Source: Plasmodium malariae (Eukaryota > Apicomplexa > Aconoidasida > Haemosporida > Plasmodiidae). From it: 64,000 nucleotides of DNA. The notes under the pieces were generated by a model. The model did no database searches and had not been told where the DNA came from. It worked only from the letters and a program-made list of their open reading frames with translations. Location: assembly GCF_900090045.1 (NCBI RefSeq), contig NC_041788.1, positions 248,001-312,000 on the forward strand. Direction: 5' to 3'. Below, one piece after another: positions 1 to 13,800 of this stretch (its first letter is position 1; the number at the start of each line of letters is the position of its first letter). The translations under genes were made by a program, and so were the position numbers.

Positions 1-3000
1 AAAAGTTTTAATTATACAAATGTTAATAATATAATACATACTCAAAAATTACCCAATAAATATACATATTCATAAATTCTTCAAAAAATTAAAAAAAAAA
101 AAAATAATAAAGCATAAATGCTACAGTATAATATACACTAATATGAGAATATTCTTGATTCAATAATCATTTACCGAAATATTTTAAGTAAACAAATGGG
201 TATCCTTTTTCTGTTGGAAATTTATTTTATTGTATTTATATTATATAACTTTTATATAAAAGAATTAAATCAAAAATTAACTATAACAATAAAATAATAT
301 ATCAAGGCATCTTTTTATATAAGGTAAGCTACAATAAAACTGAAAATTAATAATCTGTTACAATGCGTAATAAAAATTAAAAATTTATACTAAAGCATGC
401 TAACCCCTTTTCATCAATAATCTAATACATTAATCCCTAATGTATAACGCATTTTTTTTTTTTATTTGTAAAATATTAACTTAATTTTTATATATATTAT
501 ACATTTAAATTAATCAATTTTAAAATACAAAATATTATTTTTTAGGGTTTCAAAAAAAATATAATTGTCGAATACAAAATAAGTAAAAGAAAAGAAAAAA
601 AAAAGATTAGAAAATTTTTTTTTAAAAATACTTCAGAGATGAAAAAAAAAATTTCTTAAGTGTCATTGTTGTATCATATTATTTTATTTATGAAATGTCC
701 AAATTATAAAGATAAACGTGTATTTAAAAAAAAAAAAATAAATCTGCGCCTTTATCTCTTATAATATTTTTTCAATATTATATTCTCAGTAACTATATCA
801 TTAACTATAAGCTTAAAATTTCAATGATTACAGCGTTTTTGAAGTTATTATTATTTCATTATTTACTTCTATTTGTTTAAATGCAGTAACTAGGATATAC
901 ATGTAAATAGCTAAAGAAAACTAAAGTATAGAAAAAAAAAACATCAAAAATATTTTGATACATATTACATATTAATTATTAACGGAAAACAAACCCTAAT
1001 TAAACTAAATTAATTACAATTCATTTATTCATACACGAAATATATAAAATTATCGTATAATAAATGAGTATATACAACTTTTTGTAATTTATTTTTTCAC
1101 ATAAATAAAGGAAAAATATATATATCCGCATAACTAGAAAATACACATGTTCAATTTGTGCATATTTTTTCCATGTTTCACAATTGTTACTGGAATCTTT
1201 TTAAAAAACATTAAATAAAAGCTAAAAAAAATTTATAGTATTTGTAAAATATAAAAAACATTGATAAATTATTTTAAAATGAAAACTATAAAAATAAAAC
1301 AACTTAATGTTCCGTATTCAGATTATTACGGATAGAATTATGAACACATTTTTTTATTTATGCATAAAAGTACTTATGATATATCCCGAATATTTATTCA
1401 TTTCTAAAGTGAAGCTTATTATTATTTTATAATATAATTATACAAAAAAACTTACATACATAACATTTGTAGAAGAAAAAAATAATTATATTTAAGTTTT
1501 TTATTATATTTCATATGTATATTTTTGGGTATTATGAGTATAACTTTATTGTATATATATATTTCCTTTATTTAGTTTATATACTGAAAATTATGGTATG
1601 AAATAAAGATAAAACTATTTTAGTGTAAATTAGTATCCACATTACAACGAATATTTCAGGGAAATTATATATTATCTACTCTAATTTTTTGATATATAGT
1701 TTTAGAGACAATTTGTGAAACATCATAATGCTATTTAAAACATAAACTTTGATATATTAGTCACTGTTGTATCTTCATTGTATTTATATTATTTTAATCA
1801 TTTTATCTTGTTTATTTTTTCTTTTTCGCTGTACATAACATTTATATATTCATGTATACATAACTAATAGTGCTATTAATATATTTATTTATATATTTTT
1901 TTTTTTTAATGGTATGTCATGTTCATATATTACAAGGATTATTTTGGTAAAAAGCACTATAAATGTGTGCTAAACGCATTTTTAATACTAGGAAAATATA
2001 AATATTACATGTCCTTTATATCTGTTATTTTAAAATAGATTTTCATTTATTGTATAAACCTTTAAAATAAAATTTTAGTCTCCAATAATTATATCAATTA
2101 AAATTCGTCTCAGTAATAATAACGGAGATAGTTTTATACAGTACATGGACAGATATTCTATGCAAATTTTTCATATATACATGTTTTTTTCAATATAGAT
2201 TAATTTCCAGTTTATTTAAAATTTAAAATGGATTAATATAAATAAACTTTTTCTTTTATATATTTTAGTATTAATCCCCCTTTTATATTTGAAGCTTGTG
2301 AATATAAGAAACATGTTAAGCTGCATATATTCCATAATAGTTTATGTGATGTTTTAATGCATACTAATATTTGTTATGTGGAATTTTGGATAGCGCACTT
2401 GATTTATATATGCAATAATTTTGTATAAATATATAAATATATATTATGAATAAATGATAATTTTAGCACTAAAAATTTTTTTCTGAAAAGTTAACTACAT
2501 ATAAATAAAATTCATCATTTTCATGAAATGATACTTGTGTACGTAAATATGAAGATTGACTTTATATAATTCAATAAATTTCATTAAAATTACAGTATTT
2601 CCAAAATATGTATCATTTATATCCCTAGGTAATGGACATTTTTATTATGTATTTTGAATAAACCTTGGCAAATTTTTTTATAATGTAATATTTTATGGGG
2701 ACAAGCCATTTTATTTATTTATTTATTATACTATTGCGAATATTTTTCATCTTTAATATGTACATTATTTTACATGGAATATATAATTGTGCCTGTTAAA
2801 CCATCAAAAAAACTACATAGACTGTTAAAATTATCAATATTTTTTCATTTATAACTTCATATATAATTATTTTTATAATTATATATTCTATATAGATTAC
2901 GAAAATGTTTATTAAAAAAAAAAAAATTACGAATAAACAAATTTATGGTTTTAACTTTTTTTTTCATTTTACACTAATATTTTTGCAATTATTGAATTCA

Positions 3001-4320
3001 CCCATAAGCACATTTATGAAACTACTTTTATAAAGGTATTATTTTAAATTTTTTTAAAAATATTAAAAAATAAATGTATATTATACAATATAAGAATTAA
3101 GCTAACCTAAGTTAAATAATTTATATGTCACTTCATTAAACTTTACAAATTTTTTTAAATTAAAAAATATGCAATTTTTATAAAGTCCAGTCATAATGTA
3201 CAAAACTGTGGCAATAATGAATTATTTATTTTCATTGTAAACCTTTTATGGCTTTTTCCGATTTTAGTAACTTAAATAATTTTAAATAACATTATATATA
3301 TATATAACAGTAGAAAATTTTTTAAAAACTTTACAAATCTTAATGTAATAGATAACTTAAAATTGTATTTCCTAATTTAATATATGTATAAAATAACGAG
3401 ACAACATTTATTACAGCATTTAATACTCATCCTTACAAAAATGAACACAAGAATAAGTGATAATGTGCCTTCTTTTTTCCTCTTCTTGGAATAATTTCTT
3501 TTTAAATGTAAATGAATTACTAATACATAATTATATATTTTTTATATTCATTAAATCCTTTTTCTTTTAAATTGCAAATATTTTCACACGATTATGAACT
3601 AACGAAATATTTTTTAATACATATTTATTTATTTTCTTTGTTTTTTTGCTTTTTTTTATTTTATTTTTTGTTTTTCGATACTTCATTACACAATATATTT
3701 AAATTTCCTTCAAAGAACTATTAGTATTTTGAGTTTTAAAAAAATATATAAAATGGTAAAAGAAAGAATATGATAAAACGTTATTTATTTGTAATTATAT
3801 TAGTACACGAATGACTTTCCAATGTTAAAGAAACAAAGTGGAATATAAAAAACATGCGCGTTATACTCTCTTTTAATTCATATTTGTACATTGATCAATT
3901 TTATATACCCATGGGCATAATTTTATGATGTATAATAGAAAATAAATTTAAAAATTTTTATATCATTTTATTTTATATTTTACTTTTAAAATTAAAATTT
4001 TGTTCATATAAAAATAAATATATTTTTTTAAATATTTATTATTTATTTTGATTTTATTTTTAATTCAACTATTTTTCGTAATTTTTGGTATGAGAACAAA
4101 AATCAGTTTTGCATATAAATGCAAGATATTACTTATTATTCATCGACAAAACAAAATATAAGACAAAAATATATATGTAAGTATAAAAAAAAGGATAATA
4201 TATTTATTCTAATGAGATTATAATACTTTGGAAAAAGTTTAAATATAATAATACATAATGATGTATTTCTGAAATATTCTAATATGTTATTGAGAAATCA
4301 CATTTCTAAAGAATATTTTG
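1..4320. other. AT-rich gene-free spacer
   Basis: No convincing gene is seen on either strand. The stretch is A/T homopolymers, short TA runs and frequent stops in all frames. A single CCCTAA-like hexamer near 990 is isolated and not a telomere array. No relic of PIR, STP1 or fam-l/fam-m could be recognised here. Confidence 0.6.
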
Positions 4321-4324
4321 ATAC

Positions 4325-4800
4325 ATTAGTAATTGCCATAACTTTGAGAAACAATTTAATGAGTTCAATTTTGATGCCAATTTTGAAAAAATAACGGATT
4401 CTTTCAAATTAGGTGTTGATTTTGAAAAATCGGTTTACACATAAAAATGTAATGTTAGTTTTGACAAACTATTTGATGATTTAAAATATTCTGTTTGTGA
4501 AATACAATTTGACGCTTGGAAATAAGATAATGATTATTAAATATTACATGTTAGAATAAAAAATTATAAATATTTTGAATAGAAAAATATGATATAAAAA
4601 AAGAGGAATCTTAAATTTATTGAGAAATTTTCGAACTTTAGAAGAAAAAATCAAGTGTAGGATTCGAAAAATCTTTAAGTAGATTCAAAGATTAAATTAG
4701 ACTTACTGTGTTTCTTAAAGACTATTCGAAATACTAAAAATTATTTTCTTAAACATGAAACTAATTTTACAAAACTGTTATATTTTATTAAATGAGGTGA
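4325..4800 (+). pseudogene. relic of an exported protein with Phe/Asp-type repeats
   Basis: A decayed coding fragment. The frame running from about 4325 to a TAA at 4523-4525, with one internal TAA at 4442-4444, reads as imperfect short repeats of the type FDxxFxxLK: for example NFEKQFNEFNFDANFEK, then FEKSVYT, then SFDKLFDDLKYSV. Further Phe/Lys/Asp-rich traces such as GFEKSLSRFKD follow in shifted frames to about 4.8 kb. Comparable tandem FD/LK repeats are, as far as I recall, found in some exported proteins of P. vivax and related species. No signal exon or export motif was found upstream, so this is likely an isolated 3' fragment. The local rise in G+C and amino-acid periodicity argue against chance, but the family assignment is tentative. 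Confidence 0.45.
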
Positions 4801-7800
4801 AGTAATTTCTCCATATTTATTATTAATATTTCTCCTCATATTCCTGTATTATATAGTAAAACAATAAATGTCATTTCTATTAACTCCATCTAATTTCTTG
4901 TTTTTCATATGCTTTTTATACATGCTCAGATAACTTGCAAAATAAAGCAATTAATGGGATGATCTTACATGTATAATTTAACCACGTTGTGGCATATAAA
5001 TTTTATTTTTAGACGAGTTCTAATAATCTTAATGAGTACAGGCAAAATCAACATGCCAAAAAGTTACTCATATAAATCATTAATTTCCAAAAAAGTAATT
5101 TTCATGTAATTTTAGATATATATATGTACAAGAAAAATGAATGTAGAATTAGTGTATTTAGAATATTTTAATTCGCTGCTTTCTCATTCCTCTATTAATT
5201 ATCATTAGAAATTTTAATATTTAGAATTATATAAATAACCCATTTACTTCATAAATAATTATGGTAATAGTAAATTTTGTTTAAAAGTTCTAAGAAAATG
5301 TTCATTATATGCAATGCCATTTTATTTATATTGTATTAGTAATCTTATAAAATATAGTAATGCGTATTTTTTACAATTATCACATAAAACTATGAACTAA
5401 ATAATTGATTTACGTAATGTATTTTCCCTTTACAAATTATATCATTATTTTCCTTTTTCCATTTTAACAGGTTACTTGAATTTTAGTTACTATATATTTA
5501 TAATTTTTATTGAATAATACATAATTATTCATTAAGTATATATTTTAAAACTAATCCATATCATTAGTCTTAATTATCTCAATTTTATAATTTACTACAT
5601 AACTGTGATCATTAAATTGTAATAACAGTGCGCTTTACAAGTATCTCATAATTCTTAAATTTCCTTTTTTACGATAATACATATATTTAGCTATCCTAGA
5701 TTTTAGCATTTTCCTAAAAATCTTTTAATCTTTTTTCACCATATATTTTTATATATTAATACTTAAATATTTTTTCATATTCAATTTATATGTACTTTTC
5801 ACTTTTTGAACAAAGAACACGACCATACATTTGACATCTATATATCTATATCTATATATATATATACACGTAAATACATATCAACTATAAGTTCCCCCAT
5901 TTATTCCAAAAAGTTATCCATTGCAAATGAAATAACCAAAAAAGTTTTATTAAGTTTCAAGCATTCACAACATAAAAATGGTTATGTACAACAATTTGCA
6001 TTAACTCAAACTTTTATAGGTAATTTCATATATATTCTTAACATATATCAACATCATGTACATTTTGTTACTTTACTAAATTGAAAAAAAATGTTCTTTT
6101 CATTGGAATTATATCAATATATCTTTTTAAACATTTAACTTCATCTGTTAAACTGCAAGAATTTTTCTTTTAATATATATACTTCAACTATTGTTGCGCA
6201 TTAATACATTGATAAATCAGTATATATAATTTATATTTAATAACACTATAAATATGACGTTTTAACATCTATTTTATAACTGCACATTTTAATATTTATC
6301 CTGTATATATTTTCTTATTATATATGCGGTTTCATGTATAATTAATCTTAATTTTACGCACTAAAATGTTTGCAGCTAATAAAGATATATTCTGTTATAT
6401 ATGAATTTTTTAAAATGTAATATAATAAAAAAAAAAAAAAAGAAAAATAATTCTCGTTGTTTTAAATATATATAAATTTATATAATCAGTAAAATAATAA
6501 TTCCGTAATTAAAATTTTAATTCATGATGTGTTCAGTGTTCACCGAAAGCTTTTTTTTATTTTTACATTAATATATTATTAATATTCAAACTAATATGTG
6601 TAATTTGTACAGATTTATTTACTTATAAAAAATAAATAAATTAATATCAAATTTAGTTATTATATATGCATGCTCACATTTTTTTTTTTTTTTGTAATTT
6701 TCGGAATGGTTTTGTATTATATATATAGCGTTTTTTTGGATATATATTAATTTAATATTTATTATTGACTTTTAAAAATAACAACTAAACTATTAAATGC
6801 ATTAAATATTAAACTTTTTATAATTATTATCATATTAACTTAGCTTTTAATCTTATTATTTACGAACATGCTAACCTTATGATGTTACATTGGATACACG
6901 ATAATGGTGTGTTAAATACTTTTCCATTTAAAAGTTAGCTACGACAAATTTGAATCATTCACTACAATTTATTAATAAACATATAATGCATTTACATATA
7001 TAAATATAAATAAAATTATTTGCATCATTAAAAAGAGATTTTCTAAATTGTTCATATATATATATACGTATTTATTTATATATACCAATTTTATTATTTT
7101 TAAAAAAAAACAGCTTTATATCTATATTTGAACCTCGTGACAATACTGTATATGTTATTTCATGAAATCATTTAGCTTTTAAAACAGAAAAGTTGTATTA
7201 TATATATATACATATATATTATTGAGTCATATTTATAAATGTTTTATTCATTAATATATAGGACAAATTTTGTTACATTGTGCATCAAAATATATTTTAA
7301 CCATTGCTTAATCACCGGTTATTCTTAAAACAAATATATAATATTTCATTACCACGAGAACAAAAAAATTACGAAATGTAAAACTAAATATAAATTAATA
7401 ATTATAAAGATATGCAAATTTATAACTAAACATATGCACAAATAATTAACACAGATTAACATTTTTTTTTTACTTATAAATACATTGGAATTTTTTTTTT
7501 AAATATGCTTAACAATTTATTTATACATAAAAAACAATAAGTATAACAAAAATAATACTAATATTTATTTAAAAAAATATTAGGAAGGAACTAATAGCAA
7601 GAAAGAACAACAGAAAAATTTAACCAATTTTAAATTCTGTCAAAATAAAAATACATATAACATTAACAAAAAAAATTTCTTTTATATATCATTGTAATTC
7701 TATAATTTTAAAAATTCCAAAACAATTCTTTCCCTTTTATAATCCTATAAAAATATACAGTATTATATATATATTAAAGAAATCAACTTGCATATTTATA

Positions 7801-8985
7801 TATCTTTTTGCTATATAGCATAAAATATAAATAATATATTAATTAAAGTCTCTTTTAAAAGTACCAATTAAATTTTTGGGAATAAAAAATTCCTCTATAG
7901 GAATTTTAAATATAAATATATTTTTTATTAATAATTAATTTTAATTTTTTTTTTTTCTTCAATTTATATTAATATATATTTTATTAGTAACTTATATTAA
8001 TACGACATTAACATATAGTATTAATATTTTTAGTTTGACTTATTATATAACAAAATATTATTTTTTATAATTAATTAATATATATATGTACATTAACCTA
8101 TATATAAAAATAAGAATTTGATGTAAAATTATTTAAAATTATAAAATTTAACTTATTGTCGTAATTATAATAAAAATACAAGCAACTACATATAGAGAAG
8201 TTTACCTAAACCCACTTTTCCTTAAAATTACTAATTATTTACATGCTTTGGCTTTGGAAAAAATATATATGATATTCTAATATTATATAATATTTATGTA
8301 TATTAACAATTTCTAAATTATATACTCTCACATAAGTTTATTTGTATTTTCACTTATATTCACAAAGAAAAATATAAAAAAAGGCCATATATATACAACT
8401 CCAAATTATTCTCAAATCATTCATGCATTACTGTCATAATAACAATATATATATTATTAAAATAATTCGCTAAATATATTATATTATATCAAAAACGAAC
8501 CCACAATATTTTATTTAAATTTGCTCCTCCTATATATCCATATTAACAAAATAATTTATTAATATAAGGCATATATATTATGCAAATTTATATATATACA
8601 TATGTATATATATACATTATTTTAAAATGAAATTAATTTAGATACCTAAAATTACAGTCTATTACGTTCTTACATGTAGATTTATATAAATTATTATATT
8701 TGAATCAATTTTTTATGTTATATTTTTTAATAATAATACATAGAAAATATTTTTTAAAATATTTTCCTTTTAAAAAAATATATTTTTTTTTTATTATTCC
8801 TTTTTATACATTTTAATATGAATTTAAGGTATTCACCTATAAAAATTGAATTATGTTTAATTGTAAAATAATAAAAAGAAAAAAAAGAAAAAACATAATT
8901 ACATTAATATTATTGTAGAAAAAGAGTAATTTACTTAAAAATTAATTGCGGTACAATTAATATAAGAACTTTAAATAAATCCAAT
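4801..8985. other. AT-rich spacer upstream of the first intact gene
   Basis: No gene is supported. A 92-codon open frame at 5806-6084 has low-complexity Ile/Tyr-rich content, no splice partner and no recognisable family, and was not accepted. The last few hundred bases presumably contain the promoter and 5' leader of the gene starting at 8986, but no specific element can be named. Confidence 0.55.
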
Positions 8986-10127
8986 ATGATGAAAATTAAA
9001 AACAAATTATTGTCTCTTGTTACTAATGCATCTACATTAACCTTTTTAATATGTTCATGGGAGTTCCTCCATGAGGTATAATAAAAAATAAATATAAAAT
9101 TTTCAGCAATGTTAAATTATTTTATATTTTTCCCTTTAAAATGAAAAATTTATAAATATTAATAGAACTAAATATATTTGCTTAAATGATAAACATTTGT
9201 CTTAATCTTTAGTCAAAAAACTTTGGTAATTCTTGGAATAATGTAATCCGCCAAAATAGCGCTTTGAATACGAGAAATTTCAGATTATTAAAGGGAAACA
9301 GCGAACTGTATGACGTAAGGAGTAATAAAAATTTAAGACTAAATGAAATAGACAGGCACAACATTTATGATGATACTTTTAGAAAAGAATTTGATTCAAC
9401 AAAAAATGGTAAGAACTTAGCAAAAAAATATAATACGTTAGTACTTAGTGCAAATTCTCAAAATTATTATGATAGTTTTGAATCTATATCTGATGTATTA
9501 ATATTTAACACTGTTAATTCAAAAAACTATTTGCATGATTCAAATGATAGCTTGGATCCGTATGTATCAATTGATTATTTACCAGATGATAATAATAAAA
9601 AAAAAAAAGAACAAAAAAAAAATATTTCTAAGAAGTTCAATAATAATGGTAAAATAAATAGAGACAAAAATACAGAAATAAATAAATTAGAAGAAGACGA
9701 GTATTTCGTATATAAAGATTCAGATTTACCATATGAGCAAAAAGTAGAAAAACTAGAAAAGTTAGAACACATTGCACTTAAAAATGAAAAATCCAAGTCA
9801 GGCTTTCTTAATTTTTTAAAGAATTTAGACAAAAACATTGAACTTGCAATGTACCGTGCATTAGAATCCGATTATAAAACTAAAGATTTTAACAACAAAA
9901 AGATGAGTACCCCAAAAAAAATTATAAAACTTATAAATCATTATAAGGTATTTTCACCCATTGTAATAAACATTGTCTTGCCTTTTATAATGGGATGCCT
10001 ACAAAAATTTTATATACAAGCTTTTCTTTGCGCTATAACTCTTTTAATGTTATTTTATACTTTACATAAATTAGTAAAATTAGATTCTATGAGATTCACT
10101 TTCAAAGAACATATGAGATCATTATAA
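8986..10127 (+). CDS. Plasmodium exported protein, unknown function (two exons, 334 aa)
   Basis: Predicted exons are 8986-9075 and 9213-10127, with an intron of 137 bases (gt at 9076, tttag before 9213). Exon 1 encodes 30 residues starting MM, with a recessed hydrophobic stretch (residues about 8-23), as expected for Plasmodium exported proteins. Exon 2 contains an RxL motif, RLLKG at residues 54-58, where PEXEL-type motifs normally sit. The fifth residue is G and not E/Q/D, so export is inferred. The middle is charged, with a Lys-rich run near residues 125-145. The C-terminal third is a helical Leu/Lys/Glu segment followed by two hydrophobic segments (about 277-294 and 298-315) and a short basic tail. 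No stop or frameshift interrupts it. It stands alone, upstream of the duplicated array. The start is chosen at the first of two adjacent ATGs. Function is unknown; a Pv-fam-h-like relationship is possible but not shown. Confidence 0.85.
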
Positions 10128-10299
10128 CCATTATAATAACGAATTATTAATTTAATTATATATATATACTTGAATATTGTTAATATTTTACAATTCCATA
10201 GGGATAAATACGTAGATAAGTATGAATAATCAAAATATTTGATTTTTTTAAATTAAAATTTTAAAAAATTATCTTTAATTAAATTTTTCTTTCCTTATA

Positions 10300-10341
10300 C
10301 AAAGTAAACATTTTCATAAAATTTTTAGTTTGTTTACTTTG
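10300..10341. other. inverted repeat / hairpin 3' of the exported gene
   Basis: The arms CAAAGTAAAC (10300-10309) and GTTTACTTTG (10332-10341) are perfectly complementary over 10 bases around a 22-base loop, about 170 bases past the stop codon of the upstream gene. In a transcript this could fold as a 3'-UTR hairpin. G/C content in the arms makes it less trivial than the surrounding TA repeats, but no function is established. Confidence 0.45.
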
Positions 10342-11561
10342 ATTTTTACTTTAGTGTAATATGTACAAATTTTTATCTTTTTAGACCATTTGCATATTTG
10401 TTTGATTTTATATATATATGTTAATAAAAACTAATTATAGTTTTATTCATTATGTATCCAATTTTTTGTTTTTCTTAATTTATTAAAATATATAATATTA
10501 TACAGTTAAATTAAATTTTCTATTTTTTGTTGAAAAAAAAAATTTCAGTTGTAGTATTATAATCATAATTATAATAAAATTATCAACTAAAACTTGTTAT
10601 TTTATTCAAATAAAATGAAATTATATATCATTAATTTTTATTTATAGCAAAATACATTTTTGTTTCTGTTCCTATGTAGCATGTGCCTTATAATATATAC
10701 GAACTTTCCAAACATGGATACTCCATGTCTTGTTATATTTCATTGATTTTTCTTTTTTGTTTTATATACAGTTTATATAATTTTTAAAAATTCTTTTCAT
10801 GGAATTAAGCTTTCTCTATTATTTTTCTAGTTTAGTACTGACAAGTGTGCCTCTTTTCCAGTGCACAAAACATATATTTTTCTGTGATTCTTTTAGAATT
10901 ATCGCATATTTTCAATTTTATATTGTTCATTAATTTTACATTAATTTTATTATTTATCTATTTTTTATAATTATATTTTAATTAATTTCTTCTATAATAC
11001 GTAGAATTATTATACTATTATATATGTATAGGGCATCACAATATGAATTTAAAAGAGGTTTATATTCTTTTTATAATGTCCGATACATACAATTACCTCT
11101 GTAAAACTTTATAAAAAATTCAAAAGATTGTTTCCTCCTTTGTTTATTTGTGATTTTTCTAATATTTTGCTTTTGTATTTTGCAAATAATTGATCACGTT
11201 CCCCCCAAAAAATATATGTCATTAAAAAATAAAAAAAAAAATTAATGTATTACAAGATATACATTACATTAATAATTCTACATTAAAAAGGTATCCTACA
11301 TATTTGTTAATATTAATAATATATTTAAATGAAACAGTTCATCTAATTCACATGTAAATTATCAAAAGAAAAAATAAAAAATTCATAAGGGTAAAATATT
11401 TTAAATATTTTTACAATCCGAATATTTAATTGGTCGAAATTTTCCACCTCATTCATAATGAAGTATGATATTTCATATTAATATTTTGTTATGAAAATCA
11501 AGTACAGCTAAAAAACTATTAACCAATTTTATAAAACCCATAATGAGCAAAATTTAATTTG

Positions 11562-11563
<2 letters not shown>

Positions 11564-11594
<31 letters not shown>
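11564..11594. repeat. TA dinucleotide microsatellite
   Basis: An uninterrupted alternating A/T run of about 31 bases. Similar shorter runs occur at about 36564-36589 and 61999-62022. They are typical of Plasmodium intergenic DNA and probably length-polymorphic. Confidence 0.9.
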
Positions 11595-11596
<2 letters not shown>

Positions 11597-12599
11597 TAAC
11601 TTTACAACTTATGTAAAGAAATATTTTATCTTTATTTATCAATGTATGCCTATGTAGAATATGCAACATATTATTATACACATATAATATATTATATATA
11701 GATTTTTTATCACTAATAGTTAAATACTTTTACCTCTTCACTCCTTAATTGTATTTTAAAAATTTAAGTGTATCATATTTTGTTTTTCAAAAAACTTTCA
11801 AGGTCATTTCTAATTTCTCCAGACATCATCTAATACTTTATTCTTAATTATATAATTTATTAAAAAAAAAATAATCTTTTATATATAATGTTTTTAACTT
11901 ATTTTCCAGTGCTTAAGCCACACGTTTTCAATTTACTTTTTATAATAAAAAGTTACAAATTGATATTTCTCTTTCTTATTATAAAATTTTACTTCCTAGT
12001 TGTTGTATAAATATATATATAGCATATTCTCTTGTTAGTGTTCTTATCCTAATTCATAATAGTTCTGTAACCTTCTATATGTTATAAAAACGATTTTTTA
12101 GTTTAATCGAATATAAATATATATATATTTTTTTTTTTTTATATATAGAATATATAAACTTAGATCAATCTCTTTTTTTTTAAATATTACCTTTTTTAGT
12201 TAGTTTTAAAATTTATTTAAACTCACCATTCCCCTCTTATTTGTCGAAAACATGTTGAAGGGACATATATAAACATCCTCATATTGCATATTCTTAGTAA
12301 TAAATTATTTTCTTATATTATAAAAGTAATGTTTAAATTAAATAGAGTTTATTATAATATTAAAATATATATGTATTACTTTCATCTCTTAATATATTCT
12401 TTGTACAGTTGACAGATATATTAAACTAACTAATGAATTTTGTTTATATAAAAATAACTATATAGTAAATTAAGCCATACCAATTGCGATACTAATATTT
12501 TTAATACTAATACATAACATTTAAAATATGTACAAATACGACTACAAATATATAATTATGAATATGTATTTATCGTAGGTAACATATTAGTTCACTCGA

Positions 12600-13800
12600 C
12601 TATGTGCTGTAGTACTGAATTAATAAACTTAACATGAAAAAATATAATAACATTCCACATAGAGAAAAGAATAGGACCAAAAATATAATAAAAGTACATA
12701 TGGAGATACTCAAAAAATACAAAAAAGTAGAATTCGAATTAAAGAAAAGAGATCTTTTAGAAATTTTCCTGCAAGTGTTCGCAAAAAAGGCATGTGAAAA
12801 ACAACCTAATTTAACAGAAGATAAACTAACAATGGAATATATTAAAAGCACTGATGAAAATGAAAAGCAAAATATTCTAAGGAATAAATGAAGATAATAA
12901 CTTACAAAAAATTCATTAAAATTGAGAAATGTAGCCTGGTTTCATTATTTAAAATATAAACACAAGAAAGAATAAGCCCACCGAAAGAAAGCTCAAGAAT
13001 TAAAAAGGGTATTGCTAAACACAATTCCAAAAGTTCAATTTCTACAAACAAAAATAGACATAAGGAAATAGTGGATGTACAAAAAAAGTATTATTATAAA
13101 GCAATATTTAGATTATCGCTGGTATAAGATAATGTAAAAAGGATTACAAAATATGTTATATTAATACAAAACTGAAGAAAATAAAAATGATACATCATTA
13201 ATAAATATGCAAGAATTCACTCACAAATAATATTATGAAAAATTACATAAATATTAAAAAAAAATTTACAAAACGGTGTATAGCTCCCTTACACAAGTAG
13301 TAGAAGAAATCATAAAAAAAGATAATATAGAAAATTGGGAATTTTATTTTGATAGTTCCTTAAATATATAAAAGACAAACATATATTTTAGGAGAAAAAC
13401 AGGAATAAAAAAAGACATAACTGCTTTTAACGGACATGTTATTAAAAATGGTGGAAAAAAGGAAAATATTAATCATATAGTGGAAGCCAATTTTAACAAG
13501 TAGATAAATGATGGGATAAGAGATGATTACACATACTTAAATTTCATAGTTAATGCTAGGAAAAAAGACAAACCCATAGAAATAGCAAAAAAGACATTTT
13601 CTAAATTAATAGGCATACATTTAATATATATTTTGATTATATTTAAGAGAAAACATCTGTTGTCTATGAAAAATATTCCTTATATATTCTGATATCATAA
13701 AAGAAAAAAGAAGAAGCAAATTAAGTAATGGGGAATACAAAAGAAAAAACCAAGGGCCACATGTAATGAATAAAGTGCAGATTTTTAAAAGATATTCTCA
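12600..13800 (+). pseudogene. STP1 pseudogene A, C-terminal cytoplasmic domain only
   Basis: The longest clean frame (12634-12891) encodes the start of the STP1 C-terminal domain: a basic NR-type stretch, then VHMEILKKY, then LLEIFLQVFAKKACEKQ, then KSTDENEKQNILRNK. These match in order the repeated modules of Plasmodium STP1 proteins. Downstream, after several in-frame stops and shifts, further modules are recognisable: KKAQELKRVLLNTIPK, IIIKQYLDYRWYK, and an INDGIRDDYTY-like module near 13.5 kb that corresponds to the IREDDTYV-type module of STP1. No N-terminal Cys domain or transmembrane exon was found. STP1 proteins are subtelomeric, SURFIN-like and probably exported or surface-exposed, but this copy cannot make a full product. 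Its paralogues are at 30851 and 44338. Confidence 0.75.

Larger units (their letters stand above)
10128..12599. other. spacer between exported gene and STP1 relic A
   Basis: AT-rich, without a supported gene. It holds a perfect-arm inverted repeat just after the upstream gene (10300-10341) and a TA microsatellite (11564-11594). The N-terminal part of an STP1 gene would be expected in the last kilobase, judging from copies B and C, but no trace was recognised. Confidence 0.5.

Noticed and set aside
987..1000. CCCTAA-like hexamer (also near 20645)
   Set aside because: Single occurrences; no tandem telomere or subtelomeric repeat tract.
5806..6084. 92-codon plus-strand open frame
   Set aside because: Low-complexity Ile/Tyr start encoded by a TA run, no splice partner, no recognised motif and no neighbouring exon.
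9575..9838. Minus-strand open frame
   Set aside because: Antisense shadow of the exported gene at 8986-10127; Phe/Ser-rich translation of the complement of a Lys/Glu-rich frame.
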